Source: Clavulina sp. PMI_390
Taxonomy: Eukaryota; Basidiomycota; Agaricomycetes; Cantharellales; Hydnaceae
DNA length: 64,000 nt
NCBI GenBank assembly: GCA_015039315.1
Contig: WIDE01000039.1
Span: forward strand, 6,309 to 70,308
Direction: 5' to 3'
The translations under genes and the position numbers were made by a program. Below the pieces are notes generated by a model, which was not told the DNA's origin, searched no databases, and worked only from the letters and a program-made list of their open reading frames with translations. Positions 36,628-48,738 of this stretch are shown piece by piece (positions within the stretch are counted from its first letter, which is position 1; each line of letters opens with the position of its first letter).

Positions 36628-38624
36628 ATGATGTCCCAACAGGGGAAGATTCCCGATCAAGTCCTTCTAGAAATTCTTCAGAGTGCTAACTACAAGGACG
36701 TAGTGGCATGTCGCGCAGTAAATATTTTCCTATCCGTTTCTGTTGTGCAGTAATGCTGAAGCCCCCATAGATTTGCCGACACTGGAAGATGCTAATCAGT
36801 TCTTCTACACGTCTGATATATCTTGTCTGGCTTGGAATCCATGGGAAGATGGATGGCGATCCAGCTTTCTCTCCCAACACTTCTGCAGAGCGTCTTGAGC
36901 TCTTGCTGCAACACGAGGAAGCATGGGCCTACTTCAGCCATCGACGACTAGACGTTATTCCACCTGACCTTGCGTTCAGAGAGAGGATTTGTGGAGAGGA
37001 TACTCTGGAGGAGATATCTGCCGCGGGATCCGGCTTCACGCTATCATCCTATCGTTTGCCATCAGTTATCAGGAACGTTGAGGTAGGAGAGCTGACCCCA
37101 GTGGTGACAAACAAAACTGCCTTGTCGGTCGAGTATATCGAAGCATTCTCTGATCCAGATAACGAACTCCTGGTAATAGTATCGAGGTACTCGACTTGCT
37201 GCGGTGTGGCGCTTGGTTAACCACGCTAACTCGCGCGTTTGTATTCTTCGCAGGGCCCACGACAAAGATCATATACGTCTTAAATTCTCCCTTCGATCGA
37301 TCCACGACCCAACTCTGGATCATCCACAGGCTCGGATTCCTACTTTCGATTGTGGAAACATGATCCCCCGCCCTCCTGGACACTTTCCTCTTGACATGTT
37401 CCAGAGCCAAGTCATCGGCAACCTACTTGTATACCGGACACAGACCAAAAAATCCAGCCTGTCTTTCATTGGCTCACAGAGTACAAATGAAGGAGGAATT
37501 GTTGCTGTCATAATATGGGATTGGACCACAGGCGAGCTACTTGCTGTAGGATGAAAACTCTGCATGCCTTCGTTCTTTATCTAATCGTGATCCCATCCCC
37601 TTTAGAGGTTATGTCTTCATAATACTCGCGAAATTCACTATCATACTCTGAGCTTTCTGTCCGACACTGCGTTCGTGATTCCAGAACTTCGCTTTTCGCC
37701 ACACGGGTTTCTGCTTAACTCTTGTCTAAGAGTCTACGATTTCTCGAGGAGCTTCAATGCAGATCCTAGTGTTTATCCTACCCCCCAACTAATTGCTTCC
37801 TTTGAACTCCCCGACTCCGATCCTTCGTGCTCTGTGAGCCGGGCACATTTCAGATCGCCGCTCACGAGCCGACGTGCCTGGAACCACTCTGTTCCATCTT
37901 TTGAACATATAAGCACTTCAGGGATCCACCCTGGCCCGAAACCGTTTTGGAACCAAGATGATGATCGTGTGTGCACATTCACAATCAATGTTGGCAGAGG
38001 CGTTGACTTTCACACAATCGTCACACTCGCAAGCACACTCCTGACACCAAGAGGCCCTGATCCTGTTCCATGGGAGATATGGGGTGCCTCAGGCGCAGCT
38101 TATATCTCGATTTCCGGCCAATTTACCTCAACTACAATGTATGGCCATCGATTAGCGATTTTCAGCAGAAATCGTGGTGACCAAACCGTTGAGCTGTTCG
38201 ACTTCAATCCTGATCGCGTACGTCGGCATCTCAGACCCGATTCGTGGCCTCCTCAGAGGAATTCCACCGAACTGAATCCACCTGAACTTTGCCGAGGCGT
38301 CCACCATGTTGGTCTACCAGCTGGGCAATCATCCGAGACCCCGAGTGGCATATCGCCTTTTGGAGGGTGGACTAATAAAACGGGACTACCGTTCCTACGC
38401 ACCAAGATGGCTGGGGTAGATTTGCGGGATGCGTGGGTAAATTTTGACATGGATTCAGAGAGATTGGTATTTCATCAGGTGCGGTGGACTGCAACCTTTC
38501 ATTTGTGAGAGGATTCTACCAGAAATATACTAATTGAGCTTCGTCGTTGCTCACACAGCCTGGGGGTAATCTTACCGTCAGAGACCCATCTAATCCAGCA
38601 AAGCTTTTAATCTACACCTTCTAG
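36628..38624 (+). CDS. F-box family protein (copy 5)
   Basis: Exons 36628..36717, 36771..37186, 37254..37545, 37606..38478, 38559..38624, about 578 residues. F-box: KIPDQVLLEILQSANYKDVV, CRA|ICRHWKMLISSS, then LVWLGIHGKMDGD. Two adjacent ATG codons exist (36628 and 36631); the second aligns with copy 6. Landmarks: DPDNELLVIVSR at the end of exon 2, IIWDWTTGELLA at the end of exon 3, FNPDRVRRHLRPDSWPP in exon 4, and a final IYTF-stop. It is very similar to copy 6 including flanking DNA, so the pair is recent. No internal stop. Presumed SCF substrate receptor; substrate unknown. Confidence 0.85.
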
Positions 38625-38933
38625 CCTCAAAATTCTAGTGTATTCACCAAACGTGTTGGCTCCCATCTCAAATGTTTCTTCAGAACACTCGCTACTAGAT
38701 GTATAAGGTCGATTGATATTCGTGTTCCTCCGCAAGTGGCTGGGTGATTCGCGTAATTTATAGTGACATAAATAGCGAATAACACTGCCAGTGACTCATG
38801 CCGATTCGGTTGAATGCCGAGATACCTGGTTGTTTACCTCTGATTTCTAGCTTGGCCGTTGAGATAGCAAATTGACTCGAATTGTGGCTCGCTATCTTAC
38901 CAAAGCTGTAGGCCACTACAAAGCTCTTGCGCA
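38625..38933. other. intergenic spacer in F-box tandem duplication
   Basis: The sequence near 38715-38765 (TGTTCCTCCGCAAGTGG) recurs as TGTTCCCTCGCAAGTGG near 41020 downstream of copy 6, showing that the duplicated unit includes spacer DNA. No gene. Confidence 0.55.
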
Positions 38934-40897
38934 ATGTCTCGACAAGGGATTATTCCGGATCAGATCCTCTTGGAAATCTTTCAACGTGCTTATTACAAGG
39001 ACATAGTGGCATGCCGCGCAGTAAATGTTTTATTATCAAGTTTCCAATGTGCAGCAGTGCTGAAGCCCTCATAGGTCTGCCGACACTGGAAGACGCTAAT
39101 AAGCTCCTCTATGCGTCTGATATATCTTGTATGGCTTGGAATACACGGAAAGATGGATGGCGACCCAGGTTGCTCGCCTAACACTTCCGTGGAGCGCCTT
39201 GAGCTCTTGCTCCAACATGAAGAAGCCTGGACTTTTCTTTGCCATCGGCGTTTGGACACCATCTCCCCCGGGTGGGTGATAAGAGAGCGGATTTGCGGGG
39301 AAAACACTTTGGAAGAGACTTATGAGGCGGGATCCAACTTCACCACATCATCGTATCATTTACCATCGGCCGTCACAAAGGTTGAAGTCGGAGAGCGAAC
39401 AACCCTCGTGAAGAATGAGAGAGAATCATTTGGAGACTCCTTCCAAGCACTTGCCGATCCGGATAATGCACTTCTAGTCCTAATATCGAGGTGCACGACA
39501 TGCAGTTGGGTTAATGTCCTCTGACCCATTTCCTCCAATTCGTGTAGGGCTCACGACAACGATCATATCCGACTGAAATTTTCCCTTCGGAGTATTCAAG
39601 ATCCAACCCTATATCATCCCCACGCTCGCATCCCTATCTTAGATTATGGCGACATGGTTCCGCGGCCTCCAGGGCATTTTCCTCTCGACAAGTTTCAGCG
39701 CCAAGTGATGGGCAATCTACTCATATCTTGGACACAGACTAAACCAGAGATTAACTTTCTCGACCCACAGAATCCGTTAGAGGGAGGAATCACTGCTATC
39801 ATAATATGGGATTGGACCACGGGGGAGCTGCTTGCGGTAAGATGATAACTCCACCTGCCAGCTTTCTTTTTCTGACGATAGCCTATGCCTACCCCTCAGA
39901 GGCTCTATCTTTCTAATACCCCCGAAAGTAGCTACTACACTCCAAGCCTTCTATCCAGCACTACGTTCGTGATCCCCGAACTTCGCCTTTCACCCCAGAG
40001 GACTCTGCTCAGCTCTTGTCTAAAAGTTTATGACTTCGCGAGCAATTCCAATACGGCTCCTAATGGGTATCCTACACCTCAATTGGTTGCCTCCTTTGAA
40101 CTCCCAGATTTCGATTCGTCGTCTATTGTACCCGTGAGCCTAGCCTATTGCACGTCACCTCTCACCCACCGCCGTATCTGGAGCCACTCCATTCCATCCT
40201 TTGCTCATATTAGCCACCCGGGAATGCAACCTGTCGCAAAACCATTCTGGAGCCAAGACGACGACCGTGTCTGCACATTCAGAATCAGTCTAAGAGACTT
40301 CAACTTTTACACAATCGTCACACTTGCAAGTACGCTCCTGGCGCCAAGAAGCTCTGACCCCATACCCTGGGACATGTGGGGCGCCTCGGGTGCAACGTGC
40401 CTGTGGGGCATTGGTCCACCCAGCTTCATGGCAACGTATGGTCATCGGTTAGCTTTTCTTAGCGGAGCTGATAGGGGTCGGACCGTCGAACTGTTCGACT
40501 TTAATCCAGACCGTGTGCGTCGGCATCTTAGACCAGATTCGTGGCCTCCCCGAACCACCGCTAGCTCCTCCCTACATGATGCCGAGCTTTGCCAGGGTGT
40601 TCAACGCGTGGGTTCGCCAGTCGATCCCCGATCGCGTTCCGAAAAGTGGCCAGCCAACGCAGAGCTACCATTCTTGCATACAAAGATGAATATGGCTGGC
40701 TCGGGGGCTCTCGGGGGACAGTTTGACATGGACTCGGAAAGATTAGTTATTTACCAGGTGCGGTGGTTGGGCTTTCTTATGGGCGAAAGGATGCCAGTGG
40801 AGATTTTTGCTGACCTAAATCACTATCACAGCCTTCATTCCTTTATGGACCCACAGCAGAGTTCAATCCAGCGAAACTTTTCTTCTACACCTTCTGA
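38934..40897 (+). CDS. F-box family protein (copy 6)
   Basis: Exons 38934..39020, 39075..39490, 39548..39836, 39900..40757, 40832..40897, 571 residues. F-box: IIPDQILLEIFQRAYYKDIV, CRA|VCRHWKTLISSS, LVWLGIHGKMDGD. Exon 1, 2 and 5 lengths are identical to those of copy 5 measured from its second ATG, and intron positions coincide. Exon 4 starts RLYLSNTPESS and includes FNPDRVRRHLRPDSWPP; the protein ends FFYTF-stop. Compared with copy 5, the differences are scattered and keep the frame, suggesting the gene is maintained. Middle member of a three-gene forward array. Confidence 0.85.
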
Positions 40898-41107
40898 GCT
40901 CAGAGTTGCTGTATGTCCACAAATAAGACAATTGGGGGATGAGGACAGTGATGTTGCTTTTGAATTTAGTAGCTCTGCTAGCACAAGTTTTGCTATATAA
41001 AAGGTAGAGATAGTTGTTCGTGTTCCCTCGCAAGTGGTTTTGTGTCATTCGCGGAATTTACTGTGACATCATTTGAATTGGCGACAAGTGACTCACACCG
41101 ACATGCC

Positions 41108-43086
41108 ATGATGCCCCAACATATAGACTTCCCAGATCAAATCCTTCTAGACATTCTTCGACATGCTGACTACAAAGATACTGTCCTATGTCGTGCAGTA
41201 AAACCCTCTTCCTGAGCTCCTGATGTGCCATAATATTGAGCCCGTCATAGGTCTGCAAACGCTGGGCAATGGTGATCAACTCGTCTATGTATCTGATGTA
41301 TAGTGTATGGCTCGGAATACACGGGAAGATGGATGGCGATATATCTTTCTCTCCTATTACTTCTGCGGGGCGCCTCGAACTCTTACTACAACATGAGAAA
41401 GCTTGGGCTTCTCTTGCCCATCGGCAATTGGACATCATTCATCCTAAACCGGCGCTCAGACAAAGAATTTGTGGAGAAAATAATCTAGAGGAGATACTTG
41501 GATATGTATCTCAAGCTGGGTCCAACTTTTCCATGCTATCGTATCGCTTGCCATCAGCCATCGCGAAGATTGAGGCAGGAGAACCGACAACAATAGTGTC
41601 AAATCAACACGGGTCATTGGCTGAATTTTTCGAGACATTTGCTGACCCAGACAACGCACTTTTGGTACTGATGTTAAGGTAGATGTCGTGATGCTTGGAA
41701 ACCTCCTGCCCTCTCGTTGAACCCTGACTTGCCCACTTGCAGAGCTCACGACGAAAACCATGTTCGACTGAAGTTCTCTCTCCGATGGATCCACGATCCA
41801 AGTTTGGACCACCCGCATGCTCGGATCCCCATCCTGGACTGCGGCGACATGATCCACTGCCCTCCAGGGCACTTGCCTGGTGATATGCTTCGAAGCATAA
41901 TAATCGGACGCTTAATGATATACCAAGCTCGCACACGAAGAACGATGAACTTTTTAAACCCATCGCAGGAAATGCAAGGCGGAATCGTTGCCGTAATGAT
42001 ATGGGATTGGACCACGGGAGAGCTTCTCACTGTAAGGTGCAAGGTCTGTTGGAAGTCTTCCTTTGACCTAACGACAAGTCATCCCTCATAGAGATTGCTT
42101 CTTTCTCATGTTGGCGGAAAGACCTACCACCCCCTGAGCCTTCTGTGCCCTACTGCGTTCGTGATCCCTGAACTTCGCTTCTCACCAGAGGGAAATCTTC
42201 TCAGCTCATGTCTGAGAGTTTATGATTTCTCCAAGAATGACGCAAAAGACTCTGCTGGATATCCTACCGCCCGACTAGTTGCTTCCTTTGAGCTTCCCGA
42301 CCCTGATCAACCATGTGGTGCGAGTTGGGGGTACTGCAGATCGTCTCTCACCAGCCGACGCGTCTGGAATCACTCAACCCCAAGCTTCGCCCATGAAGGC
42401 GTTCCAGGGACTCACCCCGTCCCCAAGCCATTTCGAAGTCAAGATGATGACCGTGTTTGCACCTTCACAATCAACCTTCACAGAGAAGCTGCATTTTACA
42501 CTATTATCACTTTGGCTAGCACTCTTTTGACGCCAAGGGGCCCTGATCCGGTTCCTTGGGAGATGTGGGGTGCCTCGGGCGCAGCATGTGTTTGGGGTGC
42601 GGCCCGGTTTCTTTCTACTGCGATGTATGGCTACCGTGTAGCCATCGTCAGTGGAAGTCAAGGCGAGCGAATGGTCGAAGTATTCGATTTCAATCCAGAT
42701 CGTGTACGTCGGTATATCAGACCAGATTCGTGGCCTCGTGGACCTAGTACTACCTCCTCCCAATCTGGTCCTGAACTTTGCCGAGGTGTTCGGCGTGTAG
42801 GTTCACAGGAGGTGCCTCCATACGATATGCCTTCTCCTTTCGGAGGGTGGCCTATTAAAGCGGAGCTCCCGTTCCTGTGCACCACGATGGAAGGTATTGA
42901 TCTGAACAATTACCGAGCAACCGTCGAGATGGATGCGGAAAGATTAGTGTTTCATGAGGTACGATACTGTTGGTCTCTTGTTAGTGAATTAACTCCTAGT
43001 TAACCTCCCGTTTCGCAAAGTCTGGGCCGTACCCTACTGGTGCAGAACCAGCTCCTCAAGCCAGGCTTTCAATCTACAGCTTTTAA
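41108..43086 (+). CDS. F-box family protein (copy 7)
   Basis: Exons 41108..41197, 41251..41678, 41743..42031, 42092..42958, 43021..43086, about 579 residues. F-box: DFPDQILLDILRHADYKDTV, CRA|VCKRWAMVINSS, SVWLGIHGKMDGD. Exon 2 is four codons longer than in copies 5 and 6 (extra GYVS-like segment after NNLEEIL). Landmarks: DPDNALLVLMLR, MIWDWTTGELLT, FNPDRVRRYIRPDSWP; the end is IYSF-stop. The final acceptor is AAG rather than CAG. A start at 41111 is equally possible. Last of the three-gene array, followed 230 bases later by the RPS25 start. Confidence 0.84.
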
Positions 43087-43315
43087 CCTCATGTATCGAA
43101 TTATTATGCTACAGGAACTTTGCCCAGTCTGGAGCTCCTTCCATGCTTCGCCAATATACAGACATAATCCGCATGACCAGTATCTCGCCTTCTCACGAGT
43201 TATTCCGCGTAATCTCTGTAATTCATTCTGCCCAGGGTGGTGTAAGCCTCAGGCGCTTATAGTCAACAGCTCACAACAAGAGGTCTTTTTCGAGCCTCTT
43301 CCCCCAACCTCGAAA

Positions 43316-43909
43316 ATGGTAGGTTTTCTTGTGTCAAATCTCTTGAATCTTGTTTCTTTGTCTTCTTGAGAGGCATTTCGACAACCTCTAACGGAGATAT
43401 GTTATTCCTTCCATTATTTGTGCTGGATGCAGCTTTACAGCCCCGATTGATCAACATCGGGGCCAGTGACCAACCGTTAACTTACGCTACGATCCCCTCT
43501 TTTTGCTTTCGTTTCTGCTCGTAGGCCAAGGCTAAAGCTGCGCCCTCCTCATCCGGAGGAGGCAAGTCCGCTAAGAAGAAAAAGTGGTCGAAGGGCAAGG
43601 TCAAGGATAAGGCGCAGCACGCTGTCGTCCTCGACAAGCCTACCTACGATCGTGTCATCAAGGAAGTCCCCACCTTCCGCTTCATCTCCCAGTCCATCTT
43701 GATCGAGAGACTGAAGATCGGCGGTTCCCTTGCACGACTCGTCATCCGTTCCTTGGAGAAGGACGGTCAGATCAAGAAAATCGTCCACCACCACGGGCAG
43801 CTCATCTACAGTACGTGCCGATTTTACTAATTTCTTGGAAGTGTAATGCTCAGCCACTCTCCATTTTTCTCTTGCTATCGCAGCCCGATCAATCGGCGGC
43901 TCGGACTAA
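43316..43909 (+). CDS. RPS25: 40S ribosomal protein S25 (eS25)
   Basis: Small-subunit ribosomal protein. Exons 43316..43318, 43525..43810, 43884..43909; 104 residues, normal for eS25. The first coding exon is just the ATG, followed by a 206-base intron. The basic N-terminus (KSAKKKKWSKGKVKDKAQHA) and the winged-helix core (DRVIKEVPTFRFISQSIL, RLKIGGSLARLVIRSLE, HHHGQLIYTR) are diagnostic. A pyrimidine-rich leader precedes the start, as in RPL3. Convergent with the SDR gene, whose stop is 206 bases away. Confidence 0.95.
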
Positions 43910-44114
43910 ACCCCCCTCCACGTCGTTCCCCGTGTTGTTTCTCTCTCCCGTTGTTTTCATCGTTTGCACATCCCGCCATCACCTGTACGCGCCCTATATG
44001 CTATGCATTGACCCAATCGAAACTCCACTAAGCCCCAAAACTTATGCATCGGCTGTGACATATTTTTTTCTCTAAACGAGTGTTCGTCTAGTGGTTATTG
44101 TACAACTTGAGCCC

Positions 44115-45441
44115 TCACCAAGCATGATGCCCTCCACTAACCAGAATGCTGGGCAATTAAGGATCAGTAAGGCAGCGCATGTTTCAATAGCAACATTGGC
44201 TTACTCGCTGCCTGTGCAAAACGTGCTTGCCTGAATGTCGTGATCACTATCAGTACCCACTCATAACAACTGACCAGCGACTCACATCTGAAGCTAACCA
44301 CGAAACAACTCCTCGTAGTTCATCTGGCCGCCCCAAGCGTCCAAGCGGATTTGAGTTTGCCCATTTCTTCCCTAGCTCTGGCTGAGTATCAAGAAGCGCC
44401 GCAGTCATTCTCGTATAAATATGGCCTAGAACCGATCAGGTATTTAGTGGCCAGGCTAGCAAAACTTTGGAGCACGAACCTGGAGAAAGCGAGTTGACCC
44501 GGATACGCTGAGGGCCGAGCTCACATGCCATACTACGGGCCATTTGCACGACGGCGCTCTTGCTAGTATTATACGCGGTCCAGTTGTGGTCCTAAATTAC
44601 GCAGGTCAGCATCTCGGTTACGCATGATGATGCCCTCGAGATCGATTCATTTACACGGTTCGTGATGCTCCCGCTCATAGAAGCGATCAACACGATGCTC
44701 CCTCCGTTTCCAAACCGGGACATCTGCCTTCCAACCGCTTGCGCAGTGTAGAATACCCCATTGCAATTAACGTCGATAATCTTTTCGAAGGCCTTCGCCT
44801 CGTAGTCCAGTGTGTCTTGTCCGCCCAGTATCCCTGAATAATTGGCCGTTATGGGTTAACACAACGCTCATTGTACACATGCGATACAATATGGACAAAC
44901 CTGCAGCCGCTACGCAGGTATCCATTCTGCCTTCTTTGTCTCCAACTATACAGTTTTTGATTGACTCAATGCATACAGATGATTAAATATGAGATCTCGA
45001 CTCACTTTCTTCGACCTTTCCCCACACCTCATTCTGCTGTGTGACGTCAGCCTGTACGTACTCGAGCGTCCGGCCCTCGCCCATCTTCTCCACGTACTCC
45101 TTCACTTTCAAGAACTCTTCCGAGGGCTGCCTCGGCAAGTCCAGCGCGTAGATACGAGCGCCCAGTTCGCATAGGGCGAGAGACATCTCGAGGCCGAGAC
45201 CGCGATTACCGCCCGATACGACGCCGACACGGTCTTTGAGAGCAAACTCGTGAAATATAGTGGGTTCAGGGCGGGATGAGGTGGTGGCTGCGGTGCCTTG
45301 GAGTACTGCCTCGACGCCGATGGGCTCTGTGGTGTGATGAGCCGTGGCATACGAGGTGCGGAATCCTCGAGTTGCGATGAGACGGCTGGCTAGAGGCCTC
45401 AAGGTCGCCAATGGTAGTCGTGAAAGAGAAAGACGCAGCAT
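44115..45441 (-). CDS. short-chain dehydrogenase/reductase, probably mitochondrial
   Basis: NAD(P)-dependent oxidoreductase. Seven exons: 45441..45006, 44945..44901, 44833..44655, 44591..44480, 44425..44286, 44230..44205, 44148..44115; 323 residues. The N-terminus (MLRLSLSRLPLATLRPLASR, then TRGFRTSYA) resembles a mitochondrial presequence. The Rossmann glycine motif is SGGNRGLG, the NxxG-type segment is CVAAAGILGG, the catalytic residues are Ser (IASMSGS) and YNTSK, and RVNSLSPG follows. The C-terminus ASTFCTGSD, then SGGHHAW, matches classical SDRs such as sorbose reductase/arabinitol dehydrogenase-type enzymes; the sugar-alcohol substrate is an inference. The last two exons are only 26 and 34 bases. 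Confidence 0.88.
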
Positions 45442-45973
45442 GGTGGGGGAGAATCTGGCCTGACAGACATATCCAAACGATGGCCAGTGGTCATATAGAG
45501 GCGGAGAGAGGGTGGAGCAAATCTCGACTTACCAGATCAAATCAATGCTCGAGCGTCTCATGATCACACCAGGACTCAATTCTTTGATTCGCATGGGAAC
45601 CAGTTGACAGCTCAGTTCCGAAGCTCGGATGGGTCGGTCCGTTGAATTGCGCTACAGATAGCGGACATACACTTTGGCTTGAGGGAAGCAGGTAACAAGA
45701 TCAATTTGTCGACCCATGTGAAAGGAACATCCATGAAAGGATTTGACGAGTTTGGGCCAAATAGGATGACACTCATTCGCAACTTTCCCACATCCCGGCA
45801 AGGCAGAGCCAAATGTGCGATGTTCGACTGACGCACCTTGCTGCCAAGTCTGCTGCGATACGCGGACTTGTGACATTGCGTGACAGCACGAACGAATCGT
45901 TTTGAAGGACTTGTAATCCTTTAATCCTTGACCGTATTCATCCTGGCCCTCCAGCAGCTCTCATATAATCGCT
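45442..45973. other. divergent promoter region
   Basis: 532 bases between the starts of the SDR gene (reverse) and the tail-anchored protein gene (forward). No gene or distinct motif recognised. Confidence 0.5.
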
Positions 45974-48181
45974 ATGTCTTCTGGACCACCAATAGCAGCC
46001 TCCGCGGTGAATACCCTGGGTCCTTTACCATCAGGGTCGTGGAACAAAACGCTTGAGACTATTGTCTTATGGAGCGACGTCCTAACAGATGCGCAGGCTC
46101 ACGAGCAATATTTATTACTTCAAGAACCGCTATGGAAAAACTACACAGTCTCGCGCAAGAACTGGGAGCACTTCCTCTGCTTAGAGCAGCGGTGCTTGCC
46201 TTCCCTTTCTCGTTGGCCACTATCTGGCCCAGTAACAGGTCTTTTTTCGCGTTTAGAAGACACCATATCATCTCATGAGCGTAACGAATATCTTGGGACC
46301 GCGCACTCGAGCATTGTCAACATCATCCGAGGACTGTGTCGGCTACTGAACGGGATATTCTCGCAGTATGCAGTCATGTTCAACGATCTTGACACTGCTG
46401 GCGACTTGATGGGGACCCGCCACATTGGTCTCCAGCGCACCATTCTCGGTAACCTATCAAGGGCTGCGGGTAGTGCACAAGACGATTTGATGACGTTACG
46501 CCTTGAAGCTTCCGTCTCTCTTAGTCTATTGGATCAATTTCTGGCGCTATGTGCACCGAACACCCCAGTTCCTCCACTGCCCCCTGGATGGATCCCCCGT
46601 AATCCATACCGCCGCTCCACCTCAGCCAATTACAGTGAATCATTTGGCTACACAGTGGCTCTAGCTCAAGATTATAGAAACTATCACCGTCAATGGGCCA
46701 TGTTGCTGAAAAGGTCCCGCCGTCAACCAACTGGCCTGTTGGATGCCGCCACCACACACATACAGTGGCTTTGTGAGAAGCTGAAGCATATACATACCAT
46801 GGTTTGTCCTCTGTGCTTTCATGCTTTGCTTATGATACTCGATACTGACGTTATTCTTGGGTGTTGGAGGGAGAAACCACTATGCCACAGGCCAGCCTTC
46901 CATTACCTGAAAGACTTCGGTGCTCGCGTGCCAATATGCTGCATTGCTTGGGAGTCCTCGTATCCCCCTCGTTCTTTTTAACCAATGGTCCTCGAAGACC
47001 GTTTGGATTTTATACCTATCACATTGTGAGTTCTTACTATTATCACGCTCAGACGGTTTCTCATCGATTCATCCTTCATCCTCTAGTTTCGATCATGCTT
47101 ACCGTCACCATGGCAGCCAAATGGACATATTGATCGTCATGTTGAGTATGTTGGCCAAATGACGCTCCTACTCTTAGTTTGGCAGATGCAGTTGAACATG
47201 CAGCCTAGTGAGGATTCGCTAGGGCAAGAGGAGATTGAGCACTTGCTCCTCCAATGCACGGATCAATTGGTGAACCATGATACGCCGGAAGATGTGCCGC
47301 AAGCTTTAGAAGACTGGCTTGCGCTGCTTCGGACTCGATCTCCACCATCTCCCATTCCAACGGCTCAGCCTGAGGATACACGGCCAACCACTAGGAGCAC
47401 TAATCCTCACATCACTTCGCATCAAGTTGTACCACCAGTTCAACCCACTTTGACCGTGTCGGCTTCCTTCTCTTCACTCAATCAGTCTCTATCGCAGATG
47501 GTGTTTGCGGGTCCCAGTAGCTTGCGCGCCCAAGCCAAGGCCGCCCCCCATGCTTCAAGCATCCCTTCCCTTGTAGATAGTACCTTGTTTGCATCGACCA
47601 CCTCAACCGCCTCTTTCCCGTCTAATCTGACCCTTGCTGAACCCTCATTACCCCCTCCGATCTCTAAGAGGGTGTTAGAACCTATGCATGCTGTCCATCC
47701 GCCATCATTCCAATCCCCGCCATCGCCACGGGGGCTTCATCGCGAGCCCGTGCAACTGTCTCGCCTCTTTCGTTCCGTTGAACAGTCAACATCACCTCGT
47801 TTGGAGATGCTGGAAGCCGTCTATGACAAGTTCGATCATGACGAGAAGGAAGAGAGCGACCTCCCAGTCACAGCACTGCCTGATCCTAATGCACCAGAAC
47901 CTTCTGGGTTGCCATTTCTATTGCTTGAAGATCAGAGCTATGGTGACAAAGACCACAGAGGTGATTGCTATATCAAAAGCAAGAACGGCTCCGATGATGA
48001 TCACCGTGACTTATATCTTGCTGGGACCGAGAATCGCGAGACCTCGCCTCCGTCTGATCCACCTGGGGGCTGGGTTAAGCGGGCCTGGCGCTCTTCTTTG
48101 CCCTTAATCATCGCCGGCGTACTCCTTATCTTTGCTCTCACATATCGCCGCGTTATAGAAAACGAGGGCAAGAGATCTTGA
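45974..48181 (+). CDS. unrecognised protein with C-terminal membrane anchor
   Basis: Exon 1 from MSSGPPIAASAVNTLGPLPS runs at least to 46802. It encodes an alpha-helical, Leu-rich region with segments such as SSIVNIIRGLCRLLNGIF and LRLEASVSLSLLDQFLAL, without a known motif. Between 46802 and 47160 the frame must shift through one or two introns (candidate donor 46803, candidate acceptor near 47087), so exon limits there are uncertain. The last exon contains a Ser/Pro/Thr-rich low-complexity region, an acidic stretch (KFDHDEKEESDLP) and ends with WRSSLPLIIAGVLLIFALTY plus RRVIENEGKRS: a tail anchor of about 19 hydrophobic residues followed by a basic tail. The soluble part would face the cytosol. 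Family and function not recognised. Confidence 0.6.
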
Positions 48182-48738
48182 GCAAATGCGCGTTGATCGC
48201 GTCATTCGGCGAACTTTTCATGTGGTGGCCATTCCAGAGTGAGACAGGGGAGGGTGCAGCATCGACATTGGTGGGCATTGTGAAGCTGTAACTTTGAGTT
48301 GCGCGAGAGGTCAATTTTGTGATCAGATCCTTTACCAAAAACTGCAGGCGAGGCCAGCCAGCATGATAAATGGGGGGAGCAGGGCACGATAGAGAGGGAG
48401 CTCTAGAAAGACAGCCTGATTACTGCTGTAGTGATGAACAAGAAAAACAGGTCTAATATCTTGCGAATAAAATAATTGCCCAAATGTCTCATGGCCACAG
48501 TAGTGCAAAAAGACCGAAGTTCGCATAGTCTGTCCATCAAGTTGCATGCTAAAAACAGTGGGCTCCTGAACAAAAGGGGCTGCAGATTTGCGGAACGTAT
48601 GATTGAGATGTCCATCGATCAGAAGAACAAGAAAATGAGACATAAACGCGATATTATATGCTTTACAGTTTTAACAGGTGAAAATATAGAGAGGAGAAGA
48701 CAGGGATAAGGAAGGGATGGAGGGGTGTGGATAAACAT
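48182..48738. other. intergenic region between convergent genes
   Basis: 557 bases separating the stop at 48181 from the stop of the reverse RTA1-like gene. No gene recognised. Confidence 0.5.

Noticed and set aside
44983..45006. Read-through of SDR exon 1 to the stop near 44983
   Set aside because: A good donor (GTGAGT) at 45005 and in-frame continuation through exons 2-7 recover the complete SDR fold including YxxxK.
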